This document shows, piece by piece, positions 18,810-26,457 of a stretch of 64,000 nt of DNA (the stretch's first letter is position 1; every line of letters starts with the position of its first letter). The position numbers and the translations under genes were made by a program. The stretch is from Cyclobacteriaceae bacterium (GTDB lineage: Bacteria > Bacteroidota > Bacteroidia > Cytophagales > Cyclobacteriaceae), in NCBI GenBank assembly GCA_026003355.1, contig BPHC01000004.1, positions 1 through 64,000 of the forward strand, in the 5' to 3' direction. Under the pieces are notes generated by a model. That model was not told where the DNA came from. It saw only the letters and a list, made by a program, of their open reading frames with translations, and ran no database searches.

Positions 18810-19289
18810 TCAATGCGCATGCCCGCCAGGGCCATGCACGTGTCCGTGAGCCAGTTCTTCAGGGGTGGCATTGCGTACTTCCATCACTTCAACGGTAAAA
18901 TTCAAATCCACTCCGGCCAGGGGGTGGTTTCCGTCAACAGTAACGGCGTTATCCGATACCTCGGTAACGGTTACTACCTGTACGCCTGCCGGTGTTTCGG
19001 CACGGAAACGCATACCTACCTGTACTTCCTGATTGCCAAAGGCCGTACGCGGAACTTGCTGCACAAGGGCTTCATCGCGCAGGCCGTAACCTTTATCGGG
19101 TGTTACCTTTATTTGCAGTTTATCGCCTTTTGTTTTGCCCTCAAGGCCTTCTTCCATGCCCGGTATCAGGCTGCCAATGCCCTGAATATACATTAGAGGC
19201 TCCCCGCCCAAACTGGAGTCGAGTGTAGTTCCCTGGTTGTCCTTCAGTGTGTAGTGGATGGAAACAACCTTGTTTTTTGAAATTTGCAT
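18810..19289 (-). CDS. slyD: FKBP-type peptidyl-prolyl isomerase, SlyD-like
   Basis: 159 residues. The FKBP half (KVVSIHYTLKDNQG, PLMYIQGIGSLIPGMEEGL) encloses the IF (insert-in-flap) chaperone domain (about 70-125). The tail HGHVHGPGGHAH is a short metal-binding His-rich extension, shorter than that of E. coli SlyD. It speeds prolyl isomerisation during folding and may help deliver nickel. It is transcribed alone from downstream of the Crp/Fnr gene. Confidence 0.93.
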   Translation of the reverse strand: MQISKNKVVSIHYTLKDNQGTTLDSSLGGEPLMYIQGIGSLIPGMEEGLEGKTKGDKLQIKVTPDKGYGLRDEALVQQVPRTAFGNQEVQVGMRFRAETPAGVQVVTVTEVSDNAVTVDGNHPLAGVDLNFTVEVMEVRNATPEELAHGHVHGPGGHAH

Positions 19290-19360
19290 AATTAATCAAT
19301 TAAAGTTTCAAGTTACGTAAACTTTCTGAACTGCGCGGAAAAAAGCCGTAATAAATATGT

Positions 19361-19981
19361 TTAAATGGCGATGTTTCTGATTTCGCTCCGGCCGGTCGCA
19401 ATTTTATTTTCCTGTTCAAGCTTTTTTATCAGTCGTGAAATTACTTCACGCGAAGAATTGAGGTCGTCAGCAATTTGCTGATGTGTAACCTGAATTACCG
19501 GTCCCAGGGTTTGGAATTGCCGCCTGAGGTAGTGCACCAGCTTTTCATCCATGGAATGAAATGCAACCTGGTCAATAACCGAAAGCAGTTCTTCAAACCG
19601 GTTGCGGTACGACTCCAGCACAAAGTAATACCAGTTGGGGTAGTTGCGCATCAGCACGTCCAGGTGCGGCAGCGGAATAACCAGGGCCTTTACAGGCGTT
19701 ACCGCCACGGCTTTAACCTGACTTTCCTCATTTTTGGCCGCACAAATCATGGATAATGCACAGGCGTGGCCGCTTTCCAGATAATACAAAAAAAACTCCT
19801 CAGCATCCGCTCCTTCGCGGTAAACTTTTACCCTTCCATCGGTTATAATGATAGCCGACTTGAAGTACTGTCCCGGCCGCATAACCACCTCACCTTCTTC
19901 AAACGAAATCTCGCTGGCCACTTTTTCCAGATAGGCCAGGAGTTCGTCATCAAAGCGCGGAAATAATTGTCTGAGATTCAC
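19361..19981 (-). CDS. Crp/Fnr family transcriptional regulator
   Basis: 206 residues. A cyclic-nucleotide-binding-like domain (about 10-125, ISFEEGEVVMRPGQYF) precedes a winged helix of the Crp type with recognition helix NSSREVISRLIKKLEQ. There is no Fnr-type Cys cluster, and the canonical cAMP-pocket RxS is not clear, so the ligand is unknown. The start is a GTG at 19981; the longer frame to 20062 only translates tRNA-Leu. The gene starts 40 bases after the tRNA and shares its strand, so it may be co-transcribed with it from the promoter at 20114-20143. Confidence 0.9.
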   Translation of the reverse strand: MNLRQLFPRFDDELLAYLEKVASEISFEEGEVVMRPGQYFKSAIIITDGRVKVYREGADAEEFFLYYLESGHACALSMICAAKNEESQVKAVAVTPVKALVIPLPHLDVLMRNYPNWYYFVLESYRNRFEELLSVIDQVAFHSMDEKLVHYLRRQFQTLGPVIQVTHQQIADDLNSSREVISRLIKKLEQENKIATGRSEIRNIAI

Positions 19982-20021
19982 TTTACGGTTAGTTCGGAGA
20001 CCGGCGCACTTACCTGCTTCG

Positions 20022-20105
20022 TACCCGGGGCCGGAGTCGAACCGGCACGGTATCGCTACCATTGGTGTTTGAGACCAACGCGTCTACCAATTCCGCCACC
20101 CGGGC
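20022..20105 (-). tRNA. tRNA-Leu(CAA)
   Basis: Class II tRNA of 84 bases with a long variable arm. The acceptor GCCCGGG pairs with CCCGGGT with discriminator A, the D arm is GCGGAATTGGTAGACGC, the anticodon loop CTCAAAC gives anticodon CAA for UUG codons, and the T arm is GGTTCGACTCC. CCA is not encoded. Confidence 0.95.
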
Positions 20106-20113
20106 AGGGGTGG

Positions 20114-20143
20114 CAAATTTAATTGAAAAGTTACGATTGCCAA
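20114..20143 (-). promoter_or_regulatory. Promoter of tRNA-Leu and probably the Crp/Fnr gene
   Basis: On the minus strand TTG (20143-20141), a 19-base spacer and TAAATTTG (20121-20114) match the Bacteroidota consensus. The -7 box ends nine bases before the tRNA 5' end. Confidence 0.7.
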
Positions 20144-20171
20144 GTTAAACCCGGCCAGTTGCCGGGCATGG

Positions 20172-20360
20172 TTATTTTTCTTTTGTGAATGAACCCTTCA
20201 GCAGCGAAGCCATTACCACACCGTACAGGGTGCTGTTAACTGGTGAAGAAGTGATGGCGCATGTGCCGCTGTTGCAGCCAATAAAATACCAGTACAGGTA
20301 TCCGGCAAGCGCCCCGGTTGCGCCATAGATAAGCCAGCTTGCGGAAAGTATTTTTTTCAT
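20172..20360 (-). CDS. DUF6132 small membrane protein
   Basis: 62 residues with two membrane segments. GALAGYLYWYFIGCNSGTC followed by AITSSPVNSTLYG is the hallmark of the DUF6132 family. The two Cys are in GCNSGTC. The family often accompanies thioredoxin or rhodanese-type proteins, but here it follows the DUF62 and ABM genes by 47 bases. The function is unknown. Confidence 0.8.
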   Translation of the reverse strand: MKKILSASWLIYGATGALAGYLYWYFIGCNSGTCAITSSPVNSTLYGVVMASLLKGSFTKEK

Positions 20361-20407
20361 GGTTGTTTTTGCAAATAAAGCAGGCGTGTGGCAAAAGTTT
20401 TGTGTGT

Positions 20408-20701
20408 TTAATCACTTTCAGGCTTTACAAGCGAGAATGCCTGCGATCGCCCGGCAAAAAGGCTTTTAACCTGCCCCCATACCACCGAAAACAAATCCGA
20501 CTGCCGGTACCGGTTAAGGCTTTCGGCGCTATCCCAATAACTAAGGGTGGCGAAAGTGCAGGGGTCATCGGCATCGCGCAACAACTCCAGGTGCCGGCAT
20601 CCGGCAAATTGGCGGATGGCTGATTCATGCCTGCGGAAAATTTCAAGAAACTCGGCCACGCCGGCTTCTGTAAAATGCATTCTTACTATCCGGATTATCA
20701 T
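20408..20701 (-). CDS. Antibiotic biosynthesis monooxygenase (ABM) domain protein
   Basis: 97 residues forming one ferredoxin-like alpha/beta ABM domain: IIRIVRMHFTEAGVAEFLEI, GCRHLELLRDADDPCTFATL and SYWDSAESLNRYRQSDLF. Such proteins dimerise and act on quinols or heme, or have no known substrate. There are no heme-ligand clues. It lies 8 bases downstream of the DUF62 gene and is probably in its operon. Confidence 0.8.
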   Translation of the reverse strand: MIIRIVRMHFTEAGVAEFLEIFRRHESAIRQFAGCRHLELLRDADDPCTFATLSYWDSAESLNRYRQSDLFSVVWGQVKSLFAGRSQAFSLVKPESD

Positions 20702-20709
20702 AACACTGT

Positions 20710-21480
20710 TTACGCAAAGTCTATCATTACCGGGCTGCCATATTCCATGCCCATTAATTCGGCAGCATTGCCTTTGTTTATACCTATTTCCAGCAAACCC
20801 TGGGAGTTAAACAACAAAAAGCACTCGCCTTCTTCCACATCGCAGTACTGCAAATGTATTTTTCTGAACTTGTCTGTACCCACATGAATGGTAAATACCT
20901 TATCCCGGCTAAGCAGCTCGAAAGTTTCGCGGGGTATGTTGGTAACCAAATTACCAAAGTAATCTATATGAATTACGTTACCCACAATCTGCTTTTTCGT
21001 GGCTTTTACCTGGCGGTCGATCATTTTTCGGAACATGGAAAGGGGTTTTCCAAGCGATGAAATGGGTACACCGCTGGCCAGCCGGGCGGCTGCAGGAGCA
21101 AAAATGTCGCGTTCGGGAAAAGTGGTTATCACCGGGTTGATGGAATTAAGCTCAACCAGCTGTTGCTGTGTTTTATCGCTTATTAACCCGAAAAGGCCGT
21201 TATCGCAACCAACAAAAAAATGATCTTCCAGTTGAAGGGCAATGAGCTTATCGCCCGGGTTACCGGTAGCGTGTACCCCCACCAGATGAACCGTACCGGA
21301 GGGAAAATCCCGAAATACCGACCGCAGCACAAAAGCGGCATGGGCCACATGAAAGGGCGGCACCCGATGCGTTATGTCAACAATCCTGATGCCCGGGTTC
21401 ACGCCCAGTATTCTGGCGCGGATAGCCGCCACGTAGTGGTCGTTTTCGCCCGAATCGGTAAGCAGGGTTACAATGCCCAT
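20710..21480 (-). CDS. SAM hydroxide adenosyltransferase (DUF62 family)
   Basis: 256 residues. The motifs are LLTDSGENDHYVA at the N-terminus, DITHRVPPFHV in the middle, and a beta-barrel C-terminal domain with GNVIHIDYFGNLVTN. This family uses a water-derived hydroxide to cleave S-adenosylmethionine into adenosine and methionine, and is related to fluorinases and chlorinases but lacks their halide pocket. The physiological purpose is not settled. It is divergent from phoH with a very short gap; the plus-strand promoter at 21483-21514 begins 3 bases from this start codon. Confidence 0.88.
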   Translation of the reverse strand: MGIVTLLTDSGENDHYVAAIRARILGVNPGIRIVDITHRVPPFHVAHAAFVLRSVFRDFPSGTVHLVGVHATGNPGDKLIALQLEDHFFVGCDNGLFGLISDKTQQQLVELNSINPVITTFPERDIFAPAAARLASGVPISSLGKPLSMFRKMIDRQVKATKKQIVGNVIHIDYFGNLVTNIPRETFELLSRDKVFTIHVGTDKFRKIHLQYCDVEEGECFLLFNSQGLLEIGINKGNAAELMGMEYGSPVMIDFA

Positions 21481-21482
21481 GT

Positions 21483-21514
21483 TTTGATGTACCCGGAGTT
21501 CTTTTTTAAATTTG
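21483..21514 (+). promoter_or_regulatory. Promoter of phoH
   Basis: TTTG at 21483-21486, a 20-base spacer and TAAATTTG at 21507-21514 fit the Bacteroidota consensus. The expected transcription start near 21521 lies after the in-frame ATG at 21487 and therefore argues that translation starts further downstream. Confidence 0.7.
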
Positions 21515-21552
21515 AAGTGCGAAAATTAGCGAAATTTACCTCTTTACCCGGC

Positions 21553-22548
21553 TTGATAGAAAAAGTAATAACACTCGAAAATATTTCCCTGATCGACTTT
21601 CTGGGGGTTGAAGACCGAAATATCCATTCGCTGGCCAGCGCCTTTCCCAAAAGCCGCATTATATCGCGCGGCAATAAAATCCTCATCCGGGGCAGCACAG
21701 CCGAGGTCGTGCAGATTGACGACATTCTGAGTGCGCTCATAACCCACTACCACAAATACGGCCAGGTGCGCCAGGAAGATGTTCAAAACTACCTTTCGTC
21801 CGAAAAACAGGTGCTGAACATGGAAAACGCACCGGTTGATGACGAGGTTATTGTTTACGGCACGCGCGGCCTGCCCATTAAACCCAAAACCCTTAATCAG
21901 ATTAAGCTGGTTCAACTGGTTAAAGAAAATGACCTGGTATTTGCCCTGGGACCCGCCGGCACCGGAAAAACCTATATTTCCGTAGCCTTTGCCGTCAAGG
22001 CGCTTAAGCAAAAGCAGGTAAAGAAAATTATTATAACCCGGCCGGCTGTAGAGGCCGGTGAAAACCTGGGCTTTCTGCCGGGCGACCTGAAGGAAAAGAT
22101 TGACCCCTACCTGCGCCCCATTTACGATGCGCTGCACGATATGGTGCCCTTTGAAAAGCTTCAGTACTATATGGAGCGCGAGATTATTGAAATAGCACCC
22201 CTGGCCTATATGCGGGGCCGCACCCTTAACAACGCCTTTATTTTACTGGACGAGGCACAAAACACCACCCCCATGCAAATGAAAATGTTCCTTACCCGCA
22301 TGGGGTCCGAATCGAAGATGATTGTCACCGGCGACATCTCGCAGGTAGACCTTCCTGCCCGGCAGACATCCGGACTCCATGAGGCCGTGCGCATTCTTAA
22401 GGGGGTGCAGGGAATAGGCTTTATTGAACTTGACCAGAGCGATGTAATACGCCACCGGCTGGTGCGCGACATTATCCGCGCCTACGATGCGGAGAAAGCC
22501 TCCGGAAAAGAACAATCAGCTAAAAAAGATACCGGAGATCAGGGATAA
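21553..22548 (+). CDS. phoH: PhoH family ATPase
   Basis: 331 residues from the TTG at 21553, giving the family-like start (M)IEKVITLENISLIDFLG. A KH-like or N-terminal region is followed by a P-loop ATPase core: ALGPAGTGKTYISVAFAV (Walker A), ILLDEAQNTTPMQMKMFLTR (Walker B) and GDISQVDLPARQTSGL. PhoH proteins are RNA-associated NTPases of uncertain role in RNA metabolism and translation. An in-frame ATG at 21487 gives 22 more residues but falls inside the promoter; GTG at 21517 is also possible. Divergent from the DUF62 gene. Confidence 0.88.
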   Translation: MIEKVITLENISLIDFLGVEDRNIHSLASAFPKSRIISRGNKILIRGSTAEVVQIDDILSALITHYHKYGQVRQEDVQNYLSSEKQVLNMENAPVDDEVIVYGTRGLPIKPKTLNQIKLVQLVKENDLVFALGPAGTGKTYISVAFAVKALKQKQVKKIIITRPAVEAGENLGFLPGDLKEKIDPYLRPIYDALHDMVPFEKLQYYMEREIIEIAPLAYMRGRTLNNAFILLDEAQNTTPMQMKMFLTRMGSESKMIVTGDISQVDLPARQTSGLHEAVRILKGVQGIGFIELDQSDVIRHRLVRDIIRAYDAEKASGKEQSAKKDTGDQG

Positions 22549-22615
22549 CAACAAATCCTGGCTGCGCTTGCTAAGCCACCACTTATTTTTCGATAAGTTA
22601 AGGTAATTTACGTCC

Positions 22616-24676
22616 ATGATTGCATGGATACCCTATGCATTCGTAAGAATTGCGCTGGTATTTATTGCGGGCATTTTAACCGGCATTTACTTTCCGCTGC
22701 TGGTAAAGCAGGAATACCTGCTGCCTGCCTTACTGGGCGGAACAGCGTTATTTGTATGGATTACGGTAGCCCTGAAAATGAAGGCCGGTGCACTTGCCCT
22801 TATCATCCTGTATTTGGCCGGATGGTACAATGCCCTTCTCAAAAACGAATGGCTGCTCCAGGATAGCATCTCCCACCTTAAGGTGCCGGTACGCGTCTAT
22901 CAGGCTGTTATCATCACTCCGGCTGAAGAAAAAAACAAAACCTGGAAATACACCGCCCGGATTACCCACGTTTTTACAGACAGCCTGTGGAAAGAAGCTT
23001 CGGGAAAGGTATTGCTGTACCTTGGCAAACAGGGTTTTGAAACGCCCTTTAATTATGGCGACCGGTTACTAATATCCGGAATGCCCCAACCCATCCGTCC
23101 CCCGATGAATCCGGGTGAGTTTGATTACAGGCGCTTCCTCAGCTTCAAAAATATTTATAGCCAGCATTTTATTGGCAACACCAAACATGTAACCTGGCTC
23201 GAAAACGCCCCTCCCAACCGGATACAGGCTTTCGCTTACCGCATGCGCCACAAAGCCCGGCAAATACTGGACGAACATTTGCCCCATAACCGCCAGCGGG
23301 CTGTGGCTTATGCCCTGCTGCTGGGAATAACCGATGCACTGGACAATGAACTGTCTGCAGCCTATGCCGCCGCCGGGGCCATGCACGTACTGGCTGTTAG
23401 CGGCCTGCACGTGGGTATTATTTACGGATTAATCCTGTTGCTGCTCAAACCCGCTGCCCGCAGTACGCCGGGCAGGTGGTTTATTGCAGGTATAAGCATT
23501 GCTGCACTGTGGTTTTATGCCATTTTTACAGGCCTGTCGCCATCGGTACTCCGGGCAGTTACCATGTTTTCTTTTGTATTGCTGGCTCAGCCACTTCATT
23601 ACCGCACCAATATCTACAATATCCTTGCTGCATCGGCCTTCACCCTGCTGGTGTTTAATCCCTTCCTCATCATGTCGGTGGGTTTTCAGCTTTCCTATCT
23701 GGCCGTGCTGGCAATTGTTTACCTCTATCCGTTGTTATACCACAGCTGGGATGCTCCCGGTTGGATTGGCGACAAAATATGGCAAATTACAAGCGTATCG
23801 CTGGCGGCCCAGGTTGGTACATTCGTTCCCGGCCTGCTTTATTTTCATCAGTTTCCCACCTACTTTTTGTTGTCAAACCTGTTTGTAATACCAGTCTCTA
23901 CCCTTATTCTTATAATGGGTTTGTTGCTCATCCTAATCCATGCCCTGGGTCTTCCTGCCGCCTGGCCCGGCAAAGTGCTGCAATGGCTTATTGATGGACT
24001 GAACTATGTTGTACAAACTGCAGAACGGCTGCCTCACGCACTTATTGAACCTGTTTATATTTCAACCCTGCAAAGTTGGATGATCATAATACTGATAATA
24101 AGTCTGCTGGTGTTGCTAAGAAAAAGATCGGCATACTGGACAGCCACCGCATTCATTGCCACTGTTATTTTTGCTTTTATTCAATGGAAGCGGTTTGCCG
24201 AAAATATCAGGCCTGCCTGGTTTATCGTGTACCATACGCCCGGATACCGAACAATTGAAATTGCAGAGGGGCGCACTGCCTACTGCTATGCCGATTCCAT
24301 GCTTCTGGCCGATGCGGAACAGCTGCGGTTTCGTATCCGGCCAAACCGTATCCGGACGGGTGTACGGCAGGTGGTGAATTATTGCATTGAAAAAACAACA
24401 CCCAACAAGCCCTGGTTTATCATCAAACACAAAGAGCTTACAATTCTTTGCGTTTTAAAGCCAGATGCGCCACTGCCGGCAGGGAAATTCGATTACCTTG
24501 TTGCCGGACATGGCGCCAAAAACCTAATTGTACCCAAGCACCTGACTTTCGGACAAATAATAACAGACGGCACGCTTACGGATAAAGAAGTTGATAAAGT
24601 AAAACAGATGGCTGAAGAGCACAACTGGAAACTGCACATAACCCACACGCAAGGGGCTTTTAAAATAAAATTGTAA
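22616..24676 (+). CDS. comEC: ComEC/Rec2 family DNA uptake channel, without metallo-beta-lactamase domain
   Basis: 686 residues. An N-terminal hydrophobic region and OB-like domain (DUF4131, about 25-190, PPMNPGEFDYRRFLSF) precedes the competence membrane core with AVSGLHVGIIYGLILLLL and FTGLSPSVLRAVTMFS. Channel helices run to about 510. The C-terminal part (about 520-686) has no HxHxDH metal site, so the nuclease-like beta-lactamase domain is absent, as in many Bacteroidota. It would carry single-stranded DNA across the inner membrane. It is followed by an enoyl-CoA hydratase gene after 4 bases. Confidence 0.9.
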   Translation: MIAWIPYAFVRIALVFIAGILTGIYFPLLVKQEYLLPALLGGTALFVWITVALKMKAGALALIILYLAGWYNALLKNEWLLQDSISHLKVPVRVYQAVIITPAEEKNKTWKYTARITHVFTDSLWKEASGKVLLYLGKQGFETPFNYGDRLLISGMPQPIRPPMNPGEFDYRRFLSFKNIYSQHFIGNTKHVTWLENAPPNRIQAFAYRMRHKARQILDEHLPHNRQRAVAYALLLGITDALDNELSAAYAAAGAMHVLAVSGLHVGIIYGLILLLLKPAARSTPGRWFIAGISIAALWFYAIFTGLSPSVLRAVTMFSFVLLAQPLHYRTNIYNILAASAFTLLVFNPFLIMSVGFQLSYLAVLAIVYLYPLLYHSWDAPGWIGDKIWQITSVSLAAQVGTFVPGLLYFHQFPTYFLLSNLFVIPVSTLILIMGLLLILIHALGLPAAWPGKVLQWLIDGLNYVVQTAERLPHALIEPVYISTLQSWMIIILIISLLVLLRKRSAYWTATAFIATVIFAFIQWKRFAENIRPAWFIVYHTPGYRTIEIAEGRTAYCYADSMLLADAEQLRFRIRPNRIRTGVRQVVNYCIEKTTPNKPWFIIKHKELTILCVLKPDAPLPAGKFDYLVAGHGAKNLIVPKHLTFGQIITDGTLTDKEVDKVKQMAEEHNWKLHITHTQGAFKIKL

Positions 24677-24680
24677 AACT

Positions 24681-25454
24681 ATGGAACACATTCGCTACGA
24701 AGTAAACAACCGCATTGGCTTCATAATCTTAAACCGGCCTGAAAAGCGAAACGCCTTACATGCCGGCCTCACGGCCGAACTTACCGAAGCTTTTGAACAG
24801 GCCGGCAAAGACCAGCAGGTGAAAGTAATTATACTGGCTGCCGAAGGAGAAGCATTTTGTGCCGGAGCCGACCTGGCTTATCTGCAAAGCATGCAGCAAT
24901 TTACCTATGAAGAAAACCTGGAAGACTCTGCCAAACTAAAAAATCTGTTCTTTACCATGTACACCCTGCCCAAGGTAATCATTGCCTGCGTGCAGGGGCC
25001 GGCCCTGGCCGGAGGGTGCGGCCTGGTTACCGTATGCGACTTTGCTGTTGCCGCAACCAGCGCAACATTTGGTTACACCGAAGTACGCATTGGCTTTGTG
25101 CCTGCCCTGGTTACCCCATTCCTGATAAGGAAGGTTGGCGAAGGCAAAGCCCGCCAGTTGCTGTTGGGTGGCCAACTGTTATCCGCACCAGAAGCAGCCC
25201 AGTGGGGGCTGATAACCCGCGCAACGAGCCGGGAAAAACTAAAAGAAGAAACCATGCTCCTGGCCCGTCAGTTAACAGGCAATAACTCAGCCGAAAGCAT
25301 GGCCTTAACAAAAACCCTGTTGCACCAAAGCTCAACCCTGGAGCTGAACGAGGCCCTTAACCTGGCCGCCGAAACCAACGCCAGGGCACGTTCAACTGCC
25401 GATTGCCGGCGCGGAATTTCCGCCTTTCTGAACAAAGAGAAAATCATGTGGTAA
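24681..25454 (+). CDS. Enoyl-CoA hydratase/isomerase family protein
   Basis: 257 residues of the crotonase fold. Motifs are FCAGADLAYLQSM, GPALAGGCGLVTVCDFAVA and TEVRIGFVPALVTPFL. The Glu of TEVRIGF is present, and the second acidic position is replaced (FVPALV), as in several methylglutaconyl-CoA hydratase-like proteins. The substrate cannot be settled from sequence; leucine or fatty-acid degradation is likely. It is probably in the same operon as comEC by spacing, though functionally unrelated. Confidence 0.85.
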   Translation: MEHIRYEVNNRIGFIILNRPEKRNALHAGLTAELTEAFEQAGKDQQVKVIILAAEGEAFCAGADLAYLQSMQQFTYEENLEDSAKLKNLFFTMYTLPKVIIACVQGPALAGGCGLVTVCDFAVAATSATFGYTEVRIGFVPALVTPFLIRKVGEGKARQLLLGGQLLSAPEAAQWGLITRATSREKLKEETMLLARQLTGNNSAESMALTKTLLHQSSTLELNEALNLAAETNARARSTADCRRGISAFLNKEKIMW

Positions 25455-25539
25455 AAAACATAAAAATGTTACGCTGTTCTTACTTCAGAACCGTTTATCA
25501 GTAAAATATTGTTTAAATCGGAAAAAAACTGTCCGCAAC

Positions 25540-26385
25540 ATGAAAAAGCTATTCACTTTCTTCGCACTGTTGGTTACATGGTACGCCCCGGCCCAGAACT
25601 ATTCGGGCGACTCGTGGTCGAAAGTAAATGCCACCAGGCAGGGAACCATTTCACTGGCTTATGTAGAAACTCCGGCATTTGTGTACAAAGACGCCGCAGG
25701 CAACCTAACGGGAATTTGCGTGGATATGATGAATGACTTTGTTGCCTGGGTAAACAAAACCAAAGGAATAAAACTTCAATCCCGCTTTGTGGGCGATGGA
25801 AGTTCATTTCAGGGCATGTATACCAGAGTTAAAGGCAGTTCAGGGGGTGTGTTTGGGCTGGGCAACATAACCATTACCGATGAGCGCAGACGCGAAGTAA
25901 AATTCAGCCCCCCCTTTATTACCAACTTTGCCATTCTCATCACCCAAAACCAGATACCCACGCTTACCCGGATGGAAGATATTTCAAAAGTTTTCGGCAC
26001 ACTTACCGCTTACACAGCTAAAGGCACGCTGAATGAAAAACGCCTTCTTGAGCTTAAGCAAAAATATTTCCCCGGCATGAAACTGGTTACCCTCAACACC
26101 AGTCCGGAAGTGTACGATAAAATATTTTCCGACCCCAATGCCTTTTCCTATCTCGACCTGGCCTTTTACCTCAAGGCTGTAAATGAAAAGAAACCCGTAA
26201 AGCGGCATCCGGTGGGTGATAAGGCAGCTGAACAATTTGGCATAATTATGCCCCTTAACTCCGACTGGGGACCTGTACTGGAAGAATTCTTTGCCGGATA
26301 TATCAACTCGCCCCAATACAAAACCATGCTTGCACGCCATTTGGGCGAAACCGGTATAAAACTGCTTCAGGGCGCAGCAAAATAA
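25540..26385 (+). CDS. Extracellular solute-binding protein family 3
   Basis: 281 residues with a signal peptide ending near WYAPAQ. The body is a periplasmic type-II binding fold: SLAYVETPAFVYKDAAGN, GICVDMMNDFVAWV, and GNITITDERRREVKFSPPF, the usual block of amino-acid binding proteins. There is no lipobox, so it is a free periplasmic protein. No ABC permease or ATPase gene is adjacent, so it may serve a transporter elsewhere or act as a sensor. The ligand is unknown. Confidence 0.82.
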   Translation: MKKLFTFFALLVTWYAPAQNYSGDSWSKVNATRQGTISLAYVETPAFVYKDAAGNLTGICVDMMNDFVAWVNKTKGIKLQSRFVGDGSSFQGMYTRVKGSSGGVFGLGNITITDERRREVKFSPPFITNFAILITQNQIPTLTRMEDISKVFGTLTAYTAKGTLNEKRLLELKQKYFPGMKLVTLNTSPEVYDKIFSDPNAFSYLDLAFYLKAVNEKKPVKRHPVGDKAAEQFGIIMPLNSDWGPVLEEFFAGYINSPQYKTMLARHLGETGIKLLQGAAK

Positions 26386-26457
26386 AGGCTGTATTAAAAA
26401 CACTTTACCTTCCGGAGCAGGCACCTGATCTTGGCACCAATATGCTATGTTTGAGTA

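Noticed and set aside
19982-20062. N-terminal extension of the Crp/Fnr gene
   Set aside because: The extra residues are a translation of tRNA-Leu, so the true start is the GTG at 19981.
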